A DNA stretch of 64,000 bases from Sipunculus nudus (lineage: Eukaryota > Annelida > Sipuncula > Golfingiida > Sipunculidae). Both the position numbers and the translations under genes were made by a program. The stretch is from assembly GCA_026874595.1 (NCBI GenBank), contig CM049306.1, forward strand, positions 10,249,019 to 10,313,018, in the 5' to 3' direction. A model generated the notes under the pieces. That model made no database searches and was not told the DNA's origin. It was given only the letters and a program-made list of their open reading frames with translations. Below, in pieces: positions 47,301 through 57,626 of the stretch. How positions within the stretch are numbered: position 1 is the first letter of the stretch; each line of letters opens with the position of its first letter.

Positions 47301-47803
47301 CCTGATGGTATAAATCCAACATGCCTGAATTTATCCACTCAAGTGTAGTAAATCCAAATAGAAAACACCAGTGCCAGTCAATCCTGAGTGTCCATCACAT
47401 ATAGAAACTACATGCACCAACATGTATCACCAACACAGTCTAGAATGCTAGGAATGTCAACCTCTTGGAAAGGAGAGTTTTCCTGATATAAAATATTGTC
47501 AGTTGTTGATACAGAACTTGTGGCACAACTGTGTGGAGATGTAACTGCCTATGGCAACACCAGCCTAGGAACACATCAACACTACAAGAGGCCAGGAAGT
47601 TCTTTGAACAGCCAGCCGTTGGTTTATAATGAACCCTCAGGGGGAGGGTTTGACACTTTCCCACTTGAGGGGCGGAATAAGGGAATTCAATAAATGGACA
47701 TATGAATGAAGAGCCACATACCTCGGTGACGCCTGAGTGCAGAATCACTTTTCCTTCTTTTGACCAGCCCTAGGTTGGCCAGAGTCCCCAACACCATAGC
47801 CAT
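31909..47803 (-). CDS. ARHGAP19: Rho GTPase-activating protein 19-like, 12 coding exons
   Basis: A RhoGAP accelerates GTP hydrolysis on Rho; vertebrate ARHGAP19 acts on RhoA and is tied to cytokinesis. The joined exons (47722-47803, 40910-41143, 40410-40514, 39872-40081, 38417-38640, 37996-38082, 37538-37657, 36030-36194, 35312-35398, 34767-34880, 32818-32919, 31909-32331) give 1953 nt, 650 aa plus stop. All have GT/AG borders and compatible phases. The RhoGAP domain spans about residues 115-315: FGSTLTEEAIDQIQQLI, arginine finger R149 in EGLFRKSG, K187 in LKNFLGELPEPLL, NDKNKM at 262-267. Beyond it MPESAKKRKLMKQFNK and RSKSLGESIKRHVLGG match the ARHGAP19 tail, which separates it from other RhoGAPs. 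The protein is longer than human ARHGAP19 (~494 aa); the extra C-terminus is rich in SP/TP sites. Oddity: the usual NLA motif reads TLG (T271). Confidence 0.93.
32818..32919 (-). CDS. ARHGAP19: ARHGAP19-like exon 11
   Basis: Acceptor TCCACCAG|GTG, donor CGG|GTGAGT, 34 codons. VTPVIRSPFMPKYASPNVRM holds three S/T-P sites. Confidence 0.85.
32920..34766 (-). other. Intron 10 of the ARHGAP19-like gene
   Basis: 1.85 kb, AT-rich, with no nested gene or transposon boundary that I can see. Confidence 0.7.
34767..34880 (-). CDS. ARHGAP19: ARHGAP19-like exon 10
   Basis: Acceptor CTTACAG|AGG, donor CCT|GTAAGT. RHVLGGSRNHNRKGSG continues the human RKVLGNQM alignment, then IQLNMVTPLPLSIMQQPLDP. Confidence 0.88.
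35312..35398 (-). CDS. ARHGAP19: ARHGAP19-like exon 9
   Basis: Acceptor ATTGTAG|TTT, donor AAG|GTGAGT. FNKANGIGTPANLKNKNHKR then SKSLGESIK. It is too short for standard frame calling, but the match to human FNKQSLTQTPG...RSFSGLIK is clear. Confidence 0.93.
36030..36194 (-). CDS. ARHGAP19: ARHGAP19-like exon 8
   Basis: Acceptor TTGTAG|AGG, donor CAG|GTGCCC. It contains ALAQLYAHVSAMPESAKKRK and LMKQ, diagnostic for ARHGAP19 (human LFQHVHDMPESAKKKQLIRQ). Confidence 0.95.
36411..36862. repeat. Near-identical 226-bp tandem duplication in intron 7
   Basis: The segment beginning ATGAGGACCTCTTTTATAAT at 36411 is repeated immediately at 36637. I found no differences reading the two copies through to 'ttttccttc'. 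It lies in intron 7 (36195-37537) of the RhoGAP gene. The identity suggests a recent duplication, a length polymorphism, or an assembly artefact. Confidence 0.9.
37538..37657 (-). CDS. ARHGAP19: ARHGAP19-like exon 7
   Basis: Acceptor TTCTAG|GTG, donor TAT|GTAAGT. VPAAVVQDIQNYWQEMEQVE then a Thr/Ser-rich linker. It aligns with APAYIREC of human ARHGAP19. Confidence 0.85.
37996..38082 (-). CDS. ARHGAP19: ARHGAP19-like exon 6
   Basis: Acceptor TTGTAG|ATG, donor AAG|GTAACT. MTALEMHSVASNITQTISFM then IKRTPHLFK closes the RhoGAP domain (human: ENITKLNSGMAFMIKHSQKLFK). Confidence 0.94.
38417..38640 (-). CDS. ARHGAP19: ARHGAP19-like exon 5
   Basis: Acceptor CGGCAG|CC, donor AAAG|GTATGT. It encodes IMTLQLLVQLLPPLNYSLL and NDKNKMTSDTLGTMFAPHLL, the second half of the RhoGAP fold. 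The NLA motif of relatives is TLG here. Confidence 0.96.
38641..39871 (-). other. Intron 4 of the ARHGAP19-like gene
   Basis: 1.23 kb, containing a degraded LINE 3' end inserted in the opposite (plus) orientation. The acceptor before exon 5 is preceded by a T10 tract. Confidence 0.8.
38846..39409 (+). mobile_element. LINE 3' fragment with ORF2 C-terminal zinc-knuckle tail
   Basis: On plus, about 38875-38993 reads RRSNTPVNMRLCKFCKNYEI, then EDEAHILFKCSRYKD and a stop. The C-x2-C...EDE-x-H-x4-C pattern is the cysteine-histidine tail found at the end of ORF2 in many non-LTR retrotransposons. The element's 3' end is visible as 'gggccatgaggcctttctacaataaa' followed by a short TTG/TTA microsatellite near 39395. 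It is 5'-truncated, as LINE insertions usually are, and lies antisense in intron 4 of the RhoGAP gene. Confidence 0.72.
39872..40081 (-). CDS. ARHGAP19: ARHGAP19-like exon 4, catalytic core
   Basis: Acceptor TTTTGTAG|AT, donor CCCAG|GTAAGT. It carries EGLFRKSGNVGRQRLL with the arginine finger R149, and VLKNFLGELPEPLLTEKF. Confidence 0.97.
40410..40514 (-). CDS. ARHGAP19: ARHGAP19-like exon 3
   Basis: Acceptor TTTTCAG|AG, donor GAAA|GTAAGT, phase 1 to phase 1. It encodes the first RhoGAP helix, FGSTLTEEAIDQIQQLISFL. Confidence 0.95.
40910..41143 (-). CDS. ARHGAP19: ARHGAP19-like exon 2
   Basis: Acceptor TTTTTCAG|TG, donor AAAG|GTATAA. Residues 28-105 include LEKFTNICKMHLSFLLDLPG, the conserved pre-RhoGAP segment (human has SNITRLIDLPGTEL), and a basic KKKHFFKRKHK stretch. 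Confidence 0.92.
43545..43965 (+). repeat. Degenerate ~110-bp tandem repeat, four units
   Basis: AAATGTTGTTCAAAAACA-type words start at about 43572, 43682, 43793 and 43900, each followed by '(a/t)ggc(a/t)tcaaacaaa'. It lies in intron 1 of the RhoGAP gene. Confidence 0.7.
44988..45130 (+). repeat. ~78-bp tandem duplication
   Basis: 'gccttcaggggga...taagctagtgatgt...gagatatactcataca' occurs at 44991 and again at 45069 with several differences. Confidence 0.75.
47100..47222 (+). repeat. (AAT)n/(ATC)n microsatellite
   Basis: Two AAT tracts with an ATC block between them, about 500 bp downstream of coding exon 1 in intron 1. Confidence 0.9.
47722..47803 (-). CDS. ARHGAP19: ARHGAP19-like coding exon 1 (start codon)
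   Basis: ATG at 47801-47803 (MAMVLGTLANLGLVKRRKSD, 27 codons), ending CGAG|GTATGT in phase 1. The start is chosen because the phase fits exon 2 exactly (G + TG = Val28). A 6.6-kb intron follows. Confidence 0.8.
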
Positions 47804-49829
47804 CCTGACGTGTTAATATTCAGAGGGCGTAATTACACAGCTTCGCTCTCATTTACATTAAAGTAACCTCAGCTCCACTGTGATGCAAGGTTGGCCTGAT
47901 GCCTTCCTCAAATAAGTCCAGCGTCCCTTGTGATCTGCTCTGTACTATTTTGCATCAGTTAACTAATACTCATGGTCCGTCTAAAAACACTGAATCAATG
48001 GATCTGATCAGCTGTGAACCAACAAGAGTATAAATCACAGAGTAATCTGGCAGAACTAACACTAAGCTTGATCTGGTGTAGGCTGGGGGAGGGTATATAC
48101 CTCACCTTTATCAATATCCAAACAACTCAAGACAATAGTGGTGGCAAGTACACAGTGCAGACTGAGGCCTTAATAACTCCTGTATTAACAAGCCCAAGAT
48201 CCACCCAGTCACTGAGCAAGGACAATACTCAACCAGATTCTGCCATTGTACCAGGAGACAAACCCAGTAATTGCAGAGGTCCTTCTGGATTCATGACTTT
48301 TGAAGTTGTTCCCAAAACTACCTCCTGTATTGAGTTTCTTTTGTCAGCTGTAAGGTCCATGTGACCAGCAAGATTGTTATTATGAGCAGTAACCCATCAA
48401 TTTGATAGTGGAGCTGTGGAACCCCTGGCTGGGGTGTATTATAGGAGCTTGAAATGGTTTCTGGTAAGAATTACATCAGAAATTAAACCAGGATTTAGAA
48501 GGGTATAATTAGGGAGGACACTGTCTTGGGGTTCCCTATCATTGGTCTCACTCTGAGGGGTGCTGGTTTTTGTGGTGGGGGGTCTGGTTTGGGGCCTGGT
48601 CTCCCAATGGTAGTTACAAACTCACAGAATTGGCCCCTGGCACCTGGGGTGGGGGGAAATGAGGAAATAAAACTGTGAAGGTTTGTAATCAGAGTTTGTT
48701 CCCGGGTGACAAGGTATCAAACTGTGAGGAGCAGGCAGTAATACCATTAACCTTGACAAAAGATGGGAATAGTAACCCTTCTGGCTGTACACACTCCTCC
48801 AGGGCTCTAACTTATATGATACCAGTCCTGCAATCTGCCAGTGAATTCTATGACCTCACAGGTATAAAACTCTAATGCTTTTCCTGTTGTAACAAACCAA
48901 AGAACATGAAGAGAATGTGATTGCCCAGCAGGGGCAGTGACCTGTCTAATTATACATGGGTGATTTCTTAAGACAGTGATATCCTGTCCATTCAGGTGAT
49001 ATTTTATTACACCCTAATGATACCATGGATAATTACAGCTATCTTGCCAGCATCCATGGCTTGAAGCAATCCTGTATCTGGTGTATGTCCTCTATATGAC
49101 AAGTACCAGAGACTGTTTATTCGAAATTTGCTACAATACATGTTGAGAAATTCTCATTGAAATCAATTATGAGAAGTTCCCTCAAAATGAATTCAATACA
49201 GCTAAATATTTACATATGCAAGCAACTAAAATTCCTGATCAGACTATATATATATATTTTATACTTACTGAACAGTTCACCTTTCAGTGCAACTGCTTTT
49301 AAAAAACTTTTAATAAGTAGGTGGTGCTGACCACTGAACGATAAATATTTAAGATTTACTGAAGTTATTTAAAACCCTTCATCATGAAACCTGGATTTCA
49401 TGTTTCATATGTAATCTATCCTGTGGGTTGCTTCATATTTGTTGGATCAAATATCACAATTTTCCCTTTTTCAGTATTTCACATGTGTCAGTTTCATGAT
49501 CTTACCATTTTTGTATTAATTATTTAATTTGTGCACCAAATTTTAATAATTTGATGAGTACCTAAGAGAAAACTGAAACAATGGAAATTCTTGTCAGTTA
49601 CTGACTAAACACGATCTTTCCTTTATGCATATCAAACATAAAAAATATATTAGTATTATTGATAACATAAATGTTGATTATAATATTGTTATTATTTATA
49701 ATATTACCTAAAACATTATTGTTATATTTATATTTTTATTTATATACTGGTAGCTTTGCTAGGATTGCAGTGGGTACAACTTTTCATATGATTCTACTGT
49801 TCAATATTTTTTTATGTCTTCTAGGAATT

Positions 49830-50036
49830 TAAGCGATGTCTTAAAGGAATTACCTCAGTGACTGGTGCTGTATTTACTACAATATGTTGGCAACCATTTA
49901 AGTGATGGGGAACACAGTATGCCAGCCAGCTACTGTCAATTGGATGCAAAACATCAGGTTCTAGTATATAATGAAGAATCCAAAAAGAGACTGATGATTC
50001 CAATAACCAAATAATAACAGGCACCATGACAAGTTG
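49830..50036 (-). other. Possible exon of an unrecognised minus-strand gene
   Basis: The minus frame reads VPVIIWLLESSVSFWILHYI, then EPDVLHPIDSSWLAYCVPHH and ends ...NTAPVTE|GTAATT, a possible donor near 49853. SSWLAY-type phrases occur in beta-propeller proteins, but I cannot name it. It could also be a pseudogene. Confidence 0.25.
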
Positions 50037-50451
50037 GCCAACCACAGGCAGGAAACAGTAGATAAGAGTATGGGTTACTTTCTACAGAAATGGATCCTGG
50101 GGTTCTGGAGCCCCTCTTTTTCATATGAAGCAACTTTTTTAAAGGGTTTTAGACAAAATTTTGCGGCCTGGAGCCCCCCCTTTTCCAGACCTGGGGACCT
50201 TTTTTTTTAAGGTTTTTCAATAGTCCTCCTGGGTTGGACCCCCACTTTTCCTAAATCCTGGATCGGCCCCTGTTCTATAATAAGAAAGATCGACTTAGTC
50301 CCAGTTCGTGCACATTGGTTCTACAATTTTTGTCACCCTTGCTCAGGTATTTATACTTACCATTAAATCTACTTAGGTTAGGTTAAAAATGTCATAAAGA
50401 TAGCGACGTTTGGATGACATGTATGATAGATGATTATTTATACTGACCCGT

Positions 50452-50554
50452 TCTTCGGGAACAGCATCTGGCAGCTTGAACAGAAGACTCTTGTCTCCTG
50501 CAGCAGTTAAAACACCTAGCCATATGGTACCAGCTATCCTTGTAAACTAATCCA
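50452..50554 (-). other. Possible exon of an unrecognised minus-strand gene
   Basis: On minus, after a TTAG acceptor near 50554, the frame reads FTRIAGTIWLGVLTAAGDKS then LLFKLPDAVPEER and a GTCAGT donor near 50451. An overlapping 79-aa frame is also open, so the reading frame is uncertain. Confidence 0.22.
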
Positions 50555-53500
50555 CAGAGACCTGTACTGTCCATACCATGTACAACCTGTGTACTACATC
50601 CGATCCAAAGGGTATTACTGATAAAGGCAACCCAAGGCGAGTCAACCATAAAACCTGAAAGATGGTTCTCCATTCAGCCTAATGAGCGAGCATCACTGAA
50701 GTGACAGTTATACATGGGGGCAGGCAGGGCTGGCTCCTCTAATGAGCTGACCCCCTCAGGGGATGGCAAATTGCAATTTGTAGCCATCCAGCCCCCAAGC
50801 ATAACAGGTACATAGATTTTTGCACATCATTAGCCTGTTTAACACATTAATCCAGATCATCCTTAATCATTTTCTCTTTCATCTAACAAGTGTGAAGATG
50901 AAGGCGGCCCACAAGTGGCCATGGTCCAGTGCCTGAGTACATATTAATGTCCCCCTCAGAAAATGAAAAATGCCATCAAATTACATGATGTTCACATTAT
51001 GCCTGGAGGCTATTCTGTCTTTATATGTAGAATGGGGAAACATTCTTCTAACCCCACCATCCATTATCTTCCTCTGTGGAATGCATCACCAACATATATA
51101 AATAAACACCCTACACTTGATGATGAGGACTTTAGGTAGGTGATACAGCCTGGTGTTTGTCGTAAGATTCTTGTGAAGTCAGCCAGGGCCAAGATAAATT
51201 ACAATCAATGACTCCCTTGCTAATTGTGATTTGTTTTACACTATCTTTATTCATGTACATTAACTCCTGACTGCTTGTGCCTCTTGTTTCATATCCTGCT
51301 AGATTATATCATATATTGATAATTATCTTTGATGAACCTGGAAGAGTAATTAAGAAACTTTTAAAAGGCCCAAACAAATTACACAAATTATTCTCTTGAT
51401 CTCTGTATCTCAGTTTCAGATAATATCACAGTTTTATGATTTGTAATTTCTTAATATACCAAGTTCCCCTTATTTCACAGTCTGCTTTATAATGTTCACA
51501 AATGAATCCTCTTGTATCATGTAAAATTACAATGAGGGTTATAGAAGTTAACAAATTCAGCAATTCATTCAATGCTGCAGCTTGACATTATGGAACACAA
51601 CTGAAGAAAGGAGTTTTTCCTGTATATTTATATATATTCTTGCTCAGTACATATTTAAAGGATTGACTTCTTGTGTACACATGATACTCAGCTGATCAGG
51701 ACTAGTAACCATGAAAAATAGTGAGAACCAAATCTGGAGACACCAACACTTGGAAGGTAGATCCCTTATATATAGTAATAATTTAAATTATTTTAATTCT
51801 GTGACTAATTTGCAAATATAGTTCCTATACCACGATTTAAATCCATTTATGTCAGACACAGCTGTTCCAGTAGGCAGGAACCCTGTCTTAAATCACAACA
51901 AGCTAGTCTTTGTGGAGAACAGCTCTGCTCTAGCTGAATAAACACACATAAAAATATACAAGAGGCCCACCTGACATGCTGGGACACTCACTGTGTATAT
52001 ACATAATGACAGTGGAGGCAAATGAGGCCTTTGGGGTGTTTTGATTCTTTTCAAATTTCCTCAATTTATCATAGACTTTCTGCCCATACCAAAGGTTACC
52101 CAGATGTCCCCTATAATAATGTTATAAAAATTTATGTCCTCACACCAAATTGTGATTTGTCACCTAGTTAACTTCATTGTGTCATTTATCAATAGATTTC
52201 CTCTGACATATGGTCCATAAAATATAATGACCCAAGTGGAGCTATTCCTAGTCTCACTGGAAAAGAAATGTCAATATGTTTAGCCTCTTATAATTATGAT
52301 AAAATGTCAAGAACCCTTTTATTCACATGTATCTAGTCTGGAGGCATGTGTTTTTTATTATATTTAAAACTGAATCTGTAAACAACAGTGGCAAATAAAA
52401 TTACCCAAGACTAACTCTTATCTGAAAAGGTAATTTCTAAGCCGTTATAGATTCATATGTAACAATACAGTCTGAGCAGATGCTAACCTTTCACAAGTCC
52501 TTGTGGACTGTAAAATTTATGTAAACTTTAGACGCTTGAATAGAAGTTTTGGTCATACTCAGTTTAGTATGTTACACATTTTAAATTTGTTTTCACATTT
52601 TTACAACAACCAGTATCATTAATGAATGTTAATGATACAGATCTGTAAAATCTTTTTTTATAATGATATATTTATGAATGGTCCCGTTTTTTGTGTGTTT
52701 TTATTTCTAAAACTTGTGAAAAAATGTCAGGAACAACCAACAAATCCAAATGCTGTTAGTTAATTAAAATAGCACATGCCAATAATTAAAATAAATTTTA
52801 AAATGGTAATAAACACAGTCATCAAGTATGACAGACCATGTTGATCCCTACACTCACAATGAACGCCAGGCCTAATTATATCATACACTGTACTAAGGGG
52901 ATCTCAAGTGAAACAACCATGCCATGCTGATGCATGATTGGGCATTTCTGAATAATGAGCAGCTATATGAAGAAACTTGACATTCAGAGATTTGCATATT
53001 ACATGTAGATATATTAGGTCAGCTGTGAGTTTCTGTTATATAAGATCTCCAACCAAATGTTTCTCCCAACAATACAGGAAAGTATCTGACTATTTTAATT
53101 TTTTTAGTTTAAATGTCCACAACCAAAATATAACAAGTTTATTTGACCATGCACTGAAAATTTAAAATGGCATCTAACTACAACTGACCACAAAGGAAAA
53201 ATATTGCTGAAATGTTATTTAATGTTTTAAATGCAGAATAAAAAGTACATCATAGATATTTTATAATTAATATTAAAAAAGTGTAATATTTACTGCCTTA
53301 ACATGAACGTTATGGTCACTAGTTATAGATCTGAAAAACACTAACAGCCAAGGAAACAGGTAATCTCTCACTTTCACAGACCTTCCCCAGAAACAAAATT
53401 TATTTAATTTCTTCATGACTACTTATTAGATATTTACAGGTGAAAAGCAAACATGCCAGAAATTGATAACTTTAATTCAGTATGGTAGTCCGGTAGACTA

Positions 53501-55308
53501 GTTGATCTTGAGAGCCAATTCACTGTTGTGGACAGGACACGCAAAGTAATCTGTACAGGGACTATTTTTTTAAACTGCTGGTTCAAACATATCATGAAAC
53601 ATCAAAATCTAGCTTTTACAATTCCAGTTTGATGTACAAATCAGGGGAGGTAAAGCAGTACACCTTCACATGAACTCATACTTTTTTCTACCATGATTCA
53701 TCTGGTATGACTACCAGGTTTTATTGTAAAGTTCTAACATGTATAGTATATAGTAGTAAATACTAGCACAGGGCAAGAGGCTGATACATATATACCTTTT
53801 GGACTGTACCTGGTATGTTTACACAAAGCTCCTTGGGAGTAACACCTGATTCTTATGCCATCCCTGCTGTGTAAATATCTATATAGATTTATTGTTATCA
53901 GTTTTATGAAGGGATCCCATATGATATCATAAAGTTAGCTTCATCAATCACCACCCATTCTGAACTGGTTTTGGTAATAATTATCTCATACTTCATCCTT
54001 TACTTAACCTAAGCAATAACAGTAAGTGAAATGAATCTGGAGTGATACTGTTATTTTATGACCTTTCACCTTCTGCACTAGGCTGTGACAGGCCGATCTA
54101 GTCTTACTTATGACACTTCAACTTTAATATAATACACTAATGACTTTTTATTAAGAATTCTGACACAGAAAACATCCCAACAGGGCACGTTTACGTGTAA
54201 GTGGATAAACATATAATAGAATTATGAAAGTTTGCTATCGTATCTGACTGTATTTCTGAAATTTATACTATACGCTGCCAGACATGTTTTGGCTTAAATC
54301 ATTGCGACATCTTTTTTTTTGGTCAAATTGTTAAAATTTTGCTATTATTAGTGGGCACTGAATAATGGCACTGAGTTTTAAATTTAACCCTTTCATGACA
54401 TAAAATATGCTTTCTTATTCATTTTTATATTTTGTTCATCTGGACACGGTAGATTTCATTGTACTAAGCTATGTTATATCATGATGTTCCTCAAATTAAA
54501 TCATGATCTCTTAATATGATCTTTATACATACCAATATCACAATATAAGACAAATAATTTAAAATAATTAAACATAAAAGTCCCTCTTTCATTTCCCAAA
54601 TAACCTATACAAAACTATACCTTACTGGTCACAAAGACAACACTAATGATTCTTCCAAAATACACAGGTACTTTGGGACACTAAAACCACTCCTTGTACA
54701 GCGGTAATTGTTCTGTATATACTCTCACCCTGGTGAATTACAATCATTCTCTAATGAATAACCTCTTTGGCCTTTAAGACCATTCTTCACAGGTATGAGG
54801 AATCCCCCTTGTTCAGGTGGTATTAACCTCTTAGCTGCATACTCACCTGTACTTGATTACCTGGATTGTGCTACTCAAAGGCCTGATTGCCTGAGAATGA
54901 TCATAACTTACTAACAATACCTGCCCAAATACTAGAGGCCCCTAATTGCAATTAACAGTTGATCAAAGTCTCATGGTCATAGATAATGCAGAAGATTGTA
55001 AAAGATGGGAGGGATTAAGTTTGAAGATCACTGATCTTGGATAAGATTTTTACATATGAATGGTGTTGCATGAAGCATTATTACAATTTTTAACTTTTAG
55101 TACACAAGGTGGGCACAACACTTGATCATTAGATCTGCATAATAATGGTGCTGCATGAACCATTATTGTGGTTTTTGCATACATTAAGATCCTGTCCAGG
55201 ACCTCTGTTCTTGATCACATTTGGTAAAACAAAAGCTTTGAATGAAATTAAATCAGAACCTTGCATAAATCACTGGAAGATGCTGAATGCTGTAGTTTTT
55301 ATACAAAT

Positions 55309-55785
55309 TTAAATCAGGTAAATGTATGTTGAACTTGTTTGTAGTTTTTGTCTATCGGTATAAATGCAGGTAACGTCAAATACTGTTGTGGTGTTCCACA
55401 TATTTACATCACACTGATGTTTAAATTGCCTTAGGGTCAGTTTCTCCTGGCCGTGAAATGAACGGGAAGGGTGCCAGGCCAGTCTCCAGCGGGAAGACAC
55501 ACAACAAAGGCACAGTATTGTATCACACAGGGCTCAGGTGGTCAAATTTAAACATTGGTGGGCCCCTGGTATAAACAGTGATGTCACAGCATAACAATCT
55601 ATGTCCCAATGTAAAGTTTGATGATGAGGATGACCTAACACACAGCGAGCTGTGGCACTGATAAGCAGCCATGGGACTGGGTTACATCCATACATAGGTA
55701 GATACAGTAAAGAAACATTCCCAGGAGCCACAGACCCACCCATATAGTCAAGGCAATCCATGATAGATGATGATACAAAAATCAA
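55309..55785 (-). other. Long minus frame with one internal stop, possible pseudogene
   Basis: Two frames in the same register (55534-55785 and 55309-55500) are separated by a TGA near 55534. They include YGCNPVPWLLISATARCVLG and SSRWRLAWHPSRSF. Together they give about 155 residues with one stop. I do not recognise a family. Confidence 0.22.
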
Positions 55786-57553
55786 CAGATAAGTGTAAAT
55801 ATTGCTAAATCAGTCATCTGAATTGTTAGAATTGAATGTAATATTTCCTACCACATTACCCGATTAAGTAATATTGTCAGGTTGTATGTTCTGCAGTTTA
55901 CAATAAACCAATTTACCCTACTATAAAATAAGCTTGTGAGTGTACACAGATCTATAAATATACAAGTACATATAATTTCAATGGACTTAACTGACCAGGG
56001 GTGAAAACATTAATACAATTAATCTTGCAGATAATGGATTGTGATTGTGTATATTAATATGTGACTAACATGAAAATCATTTAAAGGCATAAAAAATGTA
56101 TTATTTTTTTACAATCCACTTAGAAATTTAAAATGTGAGTTGTGTATTTTGTTTTTACATACCTGATACCCTCAGCTTAACCTTTTCTTGCTTTTAAAAA
56201 GCAAAAAGCCAGAGGTCCTCCTGGTAATAACTGAGTGTTGAATGAACATTTTCAGTGTGAAATTGACTTTAATACAGAAATATGCTTTGCTCATTATCAA
56301 AGGTTTTAATAACCTCATTCTTTTAAACTGTTTAAGCTATATGAAGACAGAACATCATGATTCTCGTCCCCATTTATCCCTGTGTAAACACCTGATGCTG
56401 AATTCACAAAATGACAATCCTTGTCTTATTGATTTGTACTGTTTTAAAGTGTTTATAAAAGAACATGTTTCAAGTTAAAATATTACATATCAACATATAT
56501 TTTAAGTATGATAACTCATGAAAGTATGTTGACTGGTACAGATATTGCTCATAAACAAATCATATGTTAAGAGGCAAGTTACATATATGATAAAAGGAGT
56601 GTGTGGGGGGGGGGGGGGGGGAGCTGATACTTCAAAGCATAAAATTGTTCAAGGGTGGTCAAGCATAAATCACATTTTGTTAAGTCTTCCTGCTCTTCTG
56701 GGCATTCAGCAGATTTTGTATGCCATAAGCTGATATGAAGTATCATATATACTGACCTCTAGATATAAACATTTGATACAAATGTAATGATAATCATTCA
56801 CATTTATTGATTTAATGTTTAAACTAAAGCAATATTAGTCATTACCTATTACTGGTAAAGTTGTTCAATATAGTAATAATATCAGTATATATAAATTATA
56901 ATTCAACGCATACAAGTTTAAATTCAATATTCATAATACTGATTTTTTTAATGTATAATTTTATAATTGCTTCTATATGGATTTTCATATTTTCACATTT
57001 ATGTTATGTAAACATGACCCGGTTATGGTGAATTCAAAAGACATTTAAAAAGTGATTTATGGCGAGTAGACCTACAAAACTTGGTCCGGGCTAGCAATGA
57101 CGGGTAATTAGGCATGAGTAACGGTCCATGCGATTACCGAACCTAAAGTAAATGGCAATAACAACAGGGGGCATAATCCGTTCAAAGGGCGTCAAATGAT
57201 GCTCATGCAGCAACCTCTTTGAGTGGCTTCGTTGGGTGATGTGCTCACGCCCAATGGCCCGATCCTTACCCCGAGAGGCTGCAAAAGAAGTGAGGGTTGC
57301 GCGATCGTGCCGCAAGCAATGGCTTATCTTTCTTGCACAGCTAATATATGACACAAATACTTCCTACTGATTATTTAAATAACTAAAATATAATGTGCAA
57401 ATGTCTTAATCCTCACCTTCAAATATTTTCTTCTGGGATTCGAGAGCCCATACGACAGTCGAACATGGCGGTACGCACGGTTCAATTTCCTACAGCGCTT
57501 GTGATTGGTGGCTAAAAATATCTTGCGCCTCACCATTGGTTGAATTTTCTGAC

Positions 57554-57626
57554 ATGCCCTCTGACCTGAACTCATGTTTTGAGGCCTCTGGCGATAACAC
57601 GCTGAGCGAGCATTGTCAGAGTAAAG
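57554..57626 (+). CDS. Candidate exon 1 (start) of the unidentified gene
   Basis: ATG at 57554 reads MPSDLNSCFEASGDNTLSEH then CQSK, donor AAAG|GTAATT, phase 1. It sits in a CpG-richer patch. An alternative donor GTAAAG at 57621 keeps the same phase. Confidence 0.5.

Larger units (their letters stand above)
41144..47721 (-). other. Intron 1 of the ARHGAP19-like gene
   Basis: A 6.58-kb intron with several local repeats, listed separately. Short frames such as 42833-43048 and 44484-44678 show no family match. I see no nested gene. Confidence 0.7.
47804..57553. other. Intergenic region between divergent genes, no assigned gene
   Basis: This 9.7-kb gap must contain the promoters of the minus-strand RhoGAP gene and of the plus-strand gene starting at 57554. 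Three minus-strand patches look coding and are listed separately. A G-run lies at about 56605-56621. The CpG-richer stretch 57060-57550, with CCAAT-type words (ccattgg, gattgg), may be the promoter of the plus-strand gene. The 116-aa plus frame at 48014-48364 has no family match. Confidence 0.5.
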
